Origin: Anisakis pegreffii | Lineage: Eukaryota; Nematoda; Chromadorea; Rhabditida; Anisakidae | Length of the DNA: 64,000 bases | NCBI GenBank assembly: GCA_035041965.1 | Contig: JAPYMA010000475.1 | Coordinates: forward strand, 1 to 64,000 | Direction: 5' to 3' | Notes under the pieces: model-generated | The model's input: only the letters and a program-made list of their open reading frames with translations | Databases searched by the model: none | Told to the model about the DNA's origin: nothing | Part shown: positions 56,001-64,000 of the stretch, one piece after another | Layout of the letters: each line of letters starts with the position of its first letter | Position numbering within the stretch: the stretch's first letter is position 1 | Made by a program: the position numbers and the translations under genes

Positions 56001-57619
56001 ACATCGGCAATGCGCAAAAATAAAGACGAAGAACAAGCATTCAGTAAACGTGAAGTACGTCAAATGATCGAAAGTCACGGTGGAATAGTTTCAGATGATT
56101 TCACGGTTAGCATTTTGATTGTTGGAGTATTCAAAAGTATACAATATGTTCCTTTATTCTTGAGATTTCATGCAAAATTTTGTTCGGTGTTGTAAGTTTT
56201 TACAATCGAGTGATATAATTATGGAATCTTATTCAACAATAGGTTATGTTTCTGCAGTCATTGTCAGAACGATTTGTGCAGTTAATTATCAAGCACTTCG
56301 TGTAGTTGGTTCTGGGTGTAATGAAATGAGGCTGATAGTGAGAAAGAACACTATTGATGCACTCGTTTCATAGCACGTATGAATTTATCAACGAGTTCGT
56401 TGTCATTAGTGAAATTGATTACTCAAAATTGTTAAATGTTGAACAATGTAATGATTGTTCAGAAAATCGCATCAAGTGAGAAAGTGTTGTTGATCGCAGA
56501 TACTCATTATCGCACCCACAAATACCTCTCAGCCTTAGCTCGATCTGTACCTTGCGTTCGTCATCAATGGATACGTGATTGTGTTGAACAGGTAGCGCTT
56601 TGTAGTTTGTATTTCTCCGTCAAAATCACTAATCTTTTCTAGCATTTCTTAATAATATTTCTGTTTGTTTCTTATGGTGCTATGAATTAGTGATGCCCTT
56701 TTGCAGAATAAACTTCTTGATTACAAGGACTATATGCTGCCGGCTGGTATTTCGCTTTTGACGAACAAAATAGTGCCATGGTAAATTCATTTCAGATTTA
56801 GTTTTTTGTTATCAGATGATTGCTGAAATTATTTTAATATGGAGTTAGGTGAGTGTCTGTTGATATTTGGCGTGATAGGTTTCACGTGGAGTGAAATGAT
56901 TGTTATTGTCGTAATTTTGTGTCATTCAGGCATGCTAATAATGGTCGTTTATTGGAAGGTAAGCGCGTTCTGCTATCCACGCGCAACTTCTTCCCTGAAA
57001 CACAGATGCCAAATTTTGCAGAGATCTGGGCACCTCTCATCAAACAGATGGGTGCTGAAGTTGTTGATCAAATGCCATCAGGTTTATATCGTTTGTTGAG
57101 TTTCATTTAGAAAATAAATGATCCTTCCAAATGGTTTCATAGTGATAGTAATCATTAAAAAGAGTTCAGTGAGTATTCTTTGTAATTCGACTGGATATTG
57201 TAAAGAATTTGAAAAATTTCCTTATGAGTTACAATTTTATAGATGGTGTTGATATCCTGTTGACGGACGCATCGTGTTCAGATGATGTTTTGGCACAGGC
57301 TCGTGAATGCAACGCAATCATTGTTTCATCTGAATGGATAATTCAGGTTTCATGCACTATCCAGTTGTTTTATGAGATGATTTCTTGATTTTGCGTTCAT
57401 TTAGACTAATTTGTGAATTTTGATGTGATTCGTATTATTGTCTAATATGAGAAAGTGTTCAATTTTTCACGAAAAAATGTGAACACAGTCTAGTCATAAA
57501 GTGCATTAAAAGTTGATATTGTCATTCTGTTGTTTTTTTTTCAGTCAATCATTCATGGAAATCTGCCTGATCCTACGGCTCACGAACGATTTCAGTACAA
57601 CTTTGTTGACTCACAGTAG
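47030..57619 (+). CDS. hsr-9: 53BP1-like DNA-damage protein with Tudor and twin BRCT domains (HSR-9 type)
   Basis: Twenty-eight exons join in frame to 1062 aa: 47030-47054, 47714-47790, 48106-48154, 48379-48554, 48704-48867, 49123-49339, 49853-49975, 50138-50298, 50809-50872, 51174-51255, 51367-51596, 51790-51854, 52074-52149, 52526-52596, 52752-52872, 53210-53307, 53549-53725, 53997-54108, 54387-54526, 54665-54753, 55090-55200, 55765-55851, 55966-56105, 56463-56591, 56707-56780, 56930-57081, 57243-57346, 57545-57619. The first 590 residues are acidic, low complexity and dotted with S/T-Q sites of the ATM type, with basic patches (RRRSLRPHK). A Tudor fold (GARVYALWGREYYAAKVS, GRYELMF) spans about 630-690, and a second, diverged one follows. 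Residues 838-1062 are twin BRCTs (LIADTHYRTHKYLSALAR, VPCVRHQWIRDC, YMLPAGISL, IIVSSEWIIQSI). The protein would act at chromosomal double-strand breaks. The first two exons are the least certain. Confidence 0.92.
52150..52525 (+). other. Possible GC-AG intron of hsr-9
   Basis: The exon reading ...LPDLVTPLK ends TTAAAG|GCGTGT and the next begins after TGTTTTAG at 52526 in matching phase. No GT is available directly after AAG. A GT donor six bases inside (TTG|GTTACA, exon end 52134) also keeps frame but drops VTPLK. The choice cannot be made from sequence alone. Confidence 0.4.
55504..55660 (+). mobile_element. hAT-like MITE, copy 2 (in an hsr-9 intron)
   Basis: It starts CAGGGTTTCTCAAAAAAGGG and ends GGTCGAGAGCCAGTG, with a GC-rich core (CGCCCCCGGGGGGTACATG). 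It shares GGGGGCACGAGGACATCTT with copy 3 (GGGGGTACGAGGACACCTT). It lies inside the intron 55201-55764 and carries no coding sequence. Confidence 0.65.
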
Positions 57620-58639
57620 GGAGTTAATATTTGCGCCACAAGGAAATGCGGTGTGGTTTATGAGTGTAATATTTCATATCATTTGGATTCAATTTTGCGA
57701 TGTATCGCGTTTAAGCGGCTGATCTTCGATGATGTAGGTGTGTATTAATGAGACTTTCACACCGATTTTCTCGTTATGAATAATGAGGAGCGTAATAATC
57801 GTTTAATTATTCGGATTGTTGATTATGCTTGTTTCTTCATTTACACTCTGAGTTGGAACGTTCGCTTCATCGCATTCGCTTTCTCCACCTCTAATACTCA
57901 TTTATTGGGGACGGTGTGAGGGGTAAAATGTTGAGAGGCAGTCATTCCAAAATCAGTTTTCAGTGGTACTTTATACAACTTATTCACGTTATTTTCGTTG
58001 TATTTAAAAGCGTGTTGAGTTGAATTTATTTGTATTTTTATTGATCATCACTAATTGTGTAATACATTAATGTTTGTCATTAATGTATCTCTTAAAATAC
58101 ATTATTCTACTGAGGGTCATATTTGCTTGTTGTTTTTGTCTTAAACACTTCAGTAATATTACAAGTGAACACTTATTAATCTGATTAATGGGTAATGCAG
58201 TCTGCACTTCAGTAATTGATGATATATCTTGTAATTGCTAATTATGTGCATCTCTTTTTTGAAGATTGAAATTTGAAACATCTGCAGTGAGGTTCCATCG
58301 GCATTCGTAACTTCGATACAAGATCAATCAAACAGTTTTGAATCTCAAATCGAAAAATTTTGATTGGTCCGTTTATATTTCTGATTTCTATCTTTGGAGG
58401 TTGTTCAGTAACTTGACTTTTCTACTGAAGCGGGCCTCGTGAGTAGAATGTATTCATCTAGGTGAATTTCGGTTAAATTTTGACTGAGACGAGATCAGCA
58501 TTAGCGTGTTTGTGTGCATGATCTCTGTTTATGATTAATTATTGTTTACTATGAATGTTGTTTTTCTATTTTTGCGTTGTTGATCCTTTCAATAGAAGCG
58601 TATTAATTAGGTAAACATCTTATTATTGATACTGTTATT

Positions 58640-58680
58640 CTCATTATTATTATTATCATTATTGTTATTATTATTATCAG
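58640..58680 (+). repeat. ATT/TTA microsatellite
   Basis: An interrupted run of ATT/TTA triplets, similar to the one at 19345-19425. Confidence 0.8.
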
Positions 58681-59771
58681 TTTTTACTTTCAGAGGTATT
58701 GGAAACTACTTTTTACATTCATTTGTTATTGGTTTCCATTCATATGTTCCATTTGACGGTTTTGATTTCCATTTGAGTAATTTCCGTGCTGTTTTTTTTT
58801 ATATTTAAATTAATCGTTTGTATTCTATTATTTGTTGATGTTTTGGCATCGCCGTTCAGCATACGCAGTAATGGAAATCGTTATATGATTGGTTGGATAG
58901 TCTAAACTGTATTGTTCTAGAATGGATTTCTTCAAGAGATTGAATCATAGCGATATTAACATATGAATTCACAAAGTCGTTAAAACGCTGTCCGTTATAC
59001 CTCAATAACTGCTTTTTCTGAAACGGATTCGATGCGTTCTGAGTTTAATTTGTTTTTGTGTGAGGAGGTTGTGAGTGGATTTGTATATATTTATGCGCGT
59101 TTATGATGTTATGTGGGAAATAATTTGAGGAATGAGTGGTAAATGCTTGTATTGAAATGTCATGAGAATATTCCATTCTAACTAATATCACTTTGATATT
59201 ATTCGTTAACGCTGCATTCTAGTTCAGTTCTCATTATCACGTCGTTCTCAAATTGTTATTTGATGATCCTTCCGGCTGTTAAGTATTCTCAGACAGATCG
59301 AATGATTTTTGATAAGTGGACTGCTGTTCAAGAAGGCTAAAATACTGTTTCATTATTGTTGTTGTTCGTTCATTATGGACGTTTGTCTGTTGTGAATTAT
59401 TCGATGTTGCATATTCTCTATCAAATTTTGCAAAAATAATAACTGTTTTATGTATTTTCATCCTAGATTATTGTTCATTTGTTTCTATCGAAAATTAAAT
59501 AAAACCTCACAAAATTGTTCGTTTGTTAGTGAAGAAACATGGTATAATTGTCCAGTTTGAATAAGATTACATTATTGCAATCACTTGACTGTCTTTTTAA
59601 TACGGCTCGCTGTTTGTCAAGTGGTCAATGACTAACCGCTAATAATTTCAAATTTATTTCACTTCGATCGCAGTGCAATAAGCAGAAATTTAAATGAAAA
59701 AAAAACATATTTTCTTTGGTCAGTGTACCAATTGTGAATGTTAATAGTCGTGACCGGACAATTTGCATAAA

Positions 59772-59860
59772 AACGTTTTGTCTAACGACAGTTTGTCTAA
59801 AGACACGTTGCCTAATGGACGGTTTTTTAACGGATATTTTGCCTAATAGACAAAATGTCC
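59772..59860 (+). repeat. Degenerate tandem repeats of TTG(T/C)CTAAYGGACRGT
   Basis: About five units follow one another: TTTGTCTAACGACAG, TTTGTCTAAAGACACG, TTGCCTAATGGACGG, TTTTTAACGGATAT, TTTGCCTAATAGACAAAATG. Related pieces flank the block (CCGGACAATTTGC at 59755, GTTTAACGGGC at 60291). Arrays of this unit resemble the internal repeats found in some invertebrate DNA transposons. It lies just left of the hAT-like copy 3. Confidence 0.65.
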
Positions 59861-59892
59861 GGGTACCGTTAGTGGTGATATACGATTTGAGA

Positions 59893-60210
59893 CGGTGGTT
59901 CCCACCCGGGGAGGGGATGGGGGAGGGGGAGAAATTACATTTTATCTTTAATGCATTAAACTAGGCGAGGGTAGATTTCGATGCACGTATGTGAATAAAA
60001 TAAGCGAGGATGGACATATGTTTGAAAAGGCTAGACCGTATTCTGGTGGTGTACACACATCCAAACTACAGACACTCACTGTAGTGGATGAGAGATAGGA
60101 AGTGGATGTTGTGGGGAATGTGAGAACATTTTAACGATTGTTGTAGGGGGTACGAGGACACCTTAAAAATTTTAAGGGGTGCAGGCGAAGAAAAAGCTTG
60201 GAAACCACTG
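59893..60210 (+). mobile_element. hAT-like MITE, copy 3 (longest)
   Basis: It starts CGGTGGTTCCCACCCGGGGA and ends AAAGCTTGGAAACCACTG, an imperfect inverted pair of the CAGTGGTTCCCAACC type. At 318 bp it is two to three times longer than the other copies. Its 3' part matches copy 2 (TAGGGGG(T/C)ACGAGGACA). The flanks ATTTGAGA and ATTTAATG are a possible decayed 8-bp duplication. Confidence 0.65.
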
Positions 60211-60674
60211 ATTTAATGGCAACGCTGTGCGTCATGTTCATAAGATGTTCGGTCTTTGCGATGTATTGTTCATTGTAACGTATATCCGTTCGTTTAACGG
60301 GCAAACTTTATGTATCTCTTACTGTACAGTGACAGTCTCACTTATGTTCAAATTCCACGTTTCCATAGTTCTTTCTGTTTTTGTTAATGATTTATGATGG
60401 GGCTGTTGGGTACGGGTTTATTTTGTGAGCATTATCGAACTGATTGTAGTGGGGGTTATAATTTCAAACTGAAACAGATTAAAACAAAATTTTGCATTAA
60501 GATTCTGATTCACACTTGAACTGCGTGGTATGGCAAGCGAAAGTATTCGACGATTTTTCAGTTTTCTGCTGATTGGTTCATTTTTCATCGCTCACTTTTC
60601 GCTTGAGTAGATTTCGGTACATCGATACACTCTGCGGTATCTCATTCCGTTTTTCACTGAATTTGGTTGCGATA

Positions 60675-60698
60675 GGGAAGGGGAGAGGGGAGAAGGGG
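60675..60698 (+). other. Canonical G-quadruplex motif
   Basis: GGG-AA-GGGG-AGA-GGGG-AGAA-GGGG has four G-tracts separated by loops of two to four bases, in DNA that is otherwise about one third GC. It meets the standard folding rule; whether it forms in the cell is unknown. Confidence 0.6.
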
Positions 60699-63600
60699 AC
60701 GAGAATAGAATAGTTCGTGTCTGATCTTGTTGATAACTTACTTACGTTAGTCATAGAGATGAAAGAAGGCCATGTGTTTTTCAAATTTCACATGGCTAAT
60801 ATTACTATATGAGGGAGATTTTAAAATGATGCTGATAGTATAATGAGTAGATGTTTCATAAATGATTAGAATTATTATATAGTCGTTGCTGTTTGGATGT
60901 TAATGCGTAAAATGTGATATTATTTCATTTTGTGCTGTTCAGACGTTCAAAGTAGCGGTGTTCGAGCTGTCGAGAACGAGACGATTATTTTAGAACAATA
61001 TAGCCATCGAAAATGATGCTTCGTCACTAGACAGTGAACATATCTTCAACACGGACTTCAGATCGTTTGAATGTTAGTAGCTTACATGAATTTTCCTCCT
61101 GATAATTTTTTTTGCGTTCAAACATTGTCGCGTATTTAACTAACAGTCATGTTCACAAAATTCACCAATCTTAATATCAGATACTCTCTGCAGCAGATTA
61201 ATTGTTCTTGCATTCGTTTGTTGAACGAATTAGCAGTGTACATTATCGTGACTTTGAGCATGAGTTTTCGTATGATGGAAGTTAAGCCGAAATGACTGTT
61301 TCGATGTTGATATTGCTTTATCATTCTACTTCAATCAAAAGCACCACATCCTATCAGCATCATGTTCTTACACATGACGATCCTCCGAGTTTTGATCCCT
61401 GGTACTAAAATTCTCAGCGCGAGCTAATAGTTAATGCATGTAGTCCATGCTTCCGAGAATTTATTTGTAGAAAAAAGGGTGAACAGAACGAATTCTTATT
61501 GTTTATTATCATGTTCATTCTTAAACAATGTTAACAGATCAATAAGTTGTACACAAAGAATTATTTTCATAAAGCTAAGGAAAGAAATTGAATGGATTGC
61601 GAATAAACGAATCAAAGCACTAATGTTGTCTACATTACTTGAAGACACAGATTCGGATTAATTTTTGTTATAAAGCAAACACTATGAAATAGGTTTACGG
61701 TGTGTTGAATCAGTGTGTTATTCATTTAGGGAATAAACGTTTTGAATTGGTTTTAACGCAACGCGTAATGCACTGCGAAAAGCTGCTGCTGGTTAATTTT
61801 GATCTTAATGGTAGCATACATGGTTCAGCGCTAGTATTTTTAAATGCAAACAGTAGAAAGAGTTAATGCATTCAATAAAATGAAAAAAAAAGGAATCATG
61901 TTTCTTAAAATGTATGAATAGAGTCGTTTTGAATGATTGTGAGTTATTTTAAATCTTCTGTGATCATTCATTGAATTGATTTGTTCGGTGAACAGTTACA
62001 CATAATTACACCTTAGCATTACATTGCTTGTTATCAATCGTTCAGCAAATCGTTATCACTCTTCCGGAATTCTTTATCCAACAAAAGCAGTGGTGCACTT
62101 AATTATGTTTTGTTTGCTAAATGTGAAGTGAGCTTGAGCTGTAGTAGAACTTTACAATCGTGTCATATTCCATCCTTTCATGACTGCATTGCTTTGTTAT
62201 CTGTGATCGTTATTTATAAACATTCTATTTTCACTCTTTATTTTATCGGTTGTTTGAATTGAATAAAGTTTAAAAACCTACAGAAATTTATTGAAAAGAG
62301 AAAATTAATCGTTTTCGTTTGTGAGAAGACCTGTTGAGTAGAAATTATTCTGCGATTGTCCAAATTGAAAGCAATAAAAAGTTTTAGAAGTCATTGCATT
62401 ATTACTTGTGAATTGGCTTCTTCAGCATCAATTTTATTCTGGCTGATGAATTAAATTTTTTCATGACCACATTCTGCTTTTTTCAACCATGAAAATGCGT
62501 CAATTATTTTATCCTTATGCGAATCCCATTAGCTTCTGATCGATCTCTTTCTCTTTACCAACTAAATGTATTTGTTCAGGTTGCATTGATTCAGAATAAA
62601 TGAGCTGTAGCGCTTTCAATCAATTTTCCATGCATTCACACGTAGGAATTGACCACAATTGCAAGCAGCATTTAATGAATCCTGATCGAATTGCACTTTT
62701 ATCCGATAATATTGACATACCGTTGCTGCCGAATACTGATCGATCGCAACACACAATTTTGAAATATATTTATAATATTTTCCTTTTCTATGAAAAATTT
62801 TTGTGATTATTAATAATGTATGTAATTAGCTCATTTCCACTTTCATTGCGATGGAATGAATTGCCTTTAGCGTTAAAATGCATGGAGAATAACAAATTTA
62901 ATCATCTCGCAATCGATATATTTGATCGTTACATTAATGCGTCACCTCATTAACAAATGCATTAAAACATTGAAGATCATCCATTTGACAAGCGACGAAA
63001 TGAAAAAGTTCGATGAGTAAAGGTTGACAGCTTTTGAGGTGTGAATGTATGGATATTATTTATGCTGGGTGGAACATTTCTGATAATTCATATATGCATG
63101 AATGACTTTCATCAAATCATTGTTTTGCAACACTTTATAGTCCTTTCATTTTATTGTTCTCTTCAATCTTCTTTATCGTTACTTCCAATTATTTCGATGA
63201 AATGAGTGAATGAACTATTCAAAATTGTTTGTCGTGAAGCAAACGTTTATGTTTGTATATATTGTCAGGTAAACCCACAAAAAAGCTTTTATTAAGTTGA
63301 ATTAAAAGCGTAATTTTTGATGAGTGATAATAAAATGTTACTTAATTGAGCTACTTCTCAGGACCGATGCTGATTAAATGACTTGAATGTGAATGTTGAC
63401 CACGAAGATTTAAGATATGCAACACTTTTAATTTGTTCTTTCTTTGACATGTCGTATATGCAATTATCGTTTATTAGGTATGCTTTTGCCTAAGATGCAT
63501 ACATTAAATCACAACAAGACACTTACTTAATTTTCCATCGTCATCTATCCTTCTCTCGTTCAATCACTTTCGACTCGACATCAACAATATCACCATCCTA

Positions 63601-64000
63601 CATAATATATTCGTATCTGTATGTGCTTTTTTTCCTGCAGACTTCTTAGTTACTGAAAATCGATTTCAACAAAAATTATACTCTTTATAATTTATCGGCT
63701 TGCTCATGATGTCTTTCAGCTGATTTATCGTCAAGCACGTTCGGACGCGGAATAAGTTGTTGCAATTAGATGTTTAAAATCAGTTATGCGCAGTATTCAC
63801 CTTACAAATATGACTTTATTCTTCCACAAATACACTCTCACGTTACGCTTCCCAAGCATATCTGTCCTATTTCCACAGAAGATTGTTCATGACTTCGAAA
63901 TATTCTTTTACAGTTGTTTCGAAAGGTCCGACATTGCTGTCTATAACTTTCCTGGAATTTATTGTCTTTGATTTCCCTGGAAACCGCTTTCTGTCATTTT

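Larger units (their letters stand above)
57620..64000. other. 6.4-kb terminal interval with no gene seen
   Basis: After the hsr-9 stop there is AT-rich DNA with short accidental open frames only. Features are an ATT/TTA microsatellite (about 58640-58680), a cluster of short degenerate repeats (59772-59860), a hAT-like MITE (59893-60210) and two G-tract clusters. The next gene presumably lies beyond the window. Confidence 0.6.

Noticed and set aside
56949..56960. Donor-like GGTAAGC in the hsr-9 BRCT exon
   Set aside because: Reading straight through keeps a BRCT-like sequence (LLEGKRVLLSTRNFF) and the frame, so no intron is needed here.

Overview
The window is nuclear DNA from a nematode. Five multi-exon, intron-rich genes, all on the + strand, can be assembled exon by exon; every assembled coding sequence keeps an open frame and its total length is a multiple of three. 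In order they are: a SMG5-type nonsense-mediated decay factor (1524-5701, predicted 682 aa), a Groucho/TLE co-repressor of the UNC-37 type (9982-14326, about 627 aa plus a missing first exon), a SCAMP membrane-trafficking protein (24807-29339, 334 aa), a TULP4/TUSP-type tubby-superfamily protein with WD40 repeats (33164-41558, 1025 aa), and a 53BP1-type Tudor/BRCT DNA-damage protein of the HSR-9 type (47030-57619, 1062 aa). Splice acceptors are mostly of the worm TTTCAG type, and candidate trans-splice acceptors lie just upstream of three start codons. I cannot name the species; introns of hundreds of bases up to 1.5 kb and DNA repeats suggest a larger-genome, perhaps parasitic, nematode rather than Caenorhabditis.

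Layout. 1-830: a foldback MITE-like element cut close to the window edge, then a possible first exon of a divergent minus-strand gene. 1.5-5.7 kb: smg-5. 5.7-10 kb: gene-free, probably the unc-37 upstream region. 10-14.3 kb: unc-37. 14.3-24.8 kb: a 10.5-kb gap with no supportable gene, holding microsatellites, a short hAT-like MITE, a minisatellite and a pair of about 340-bp inverted repeats. 24.8-29.3 kb: SCAMP. 33.2-41.6 kb: TULP4-like gene. 41.6-47 kb: a gap that holds a partial copy of the smg-5 3' end and another MITE-like element. 47-57.6 kb: hsr-9-like gene, with a hAT-like MITE in an intron. 57.6-64 kb: no gene seen, only low-complexity and transposon-derived repeats.

The genes do not form one pathway: they act in mRNA surveillance, transcriptional repression, post-Golgi trafficking, a tubby/WD40 role, and double-strand-break signalling. 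What links them is position. From memory, the Caenorhabditis elegans orthologues all lie on chromosome I, with smg-5 and unc-37 next to each other, so the window looks like a preserved piece of that ancestral chromosome. I found no rRNA, convincing tRNA, CRISPR, virus or wholly novel gene system. The most curious items are the 86-bp perfectly shared block at the smg-5 stop codon, the altered Tudor methyl-lysine pocket, and the helical insert that splits the tubby domain.
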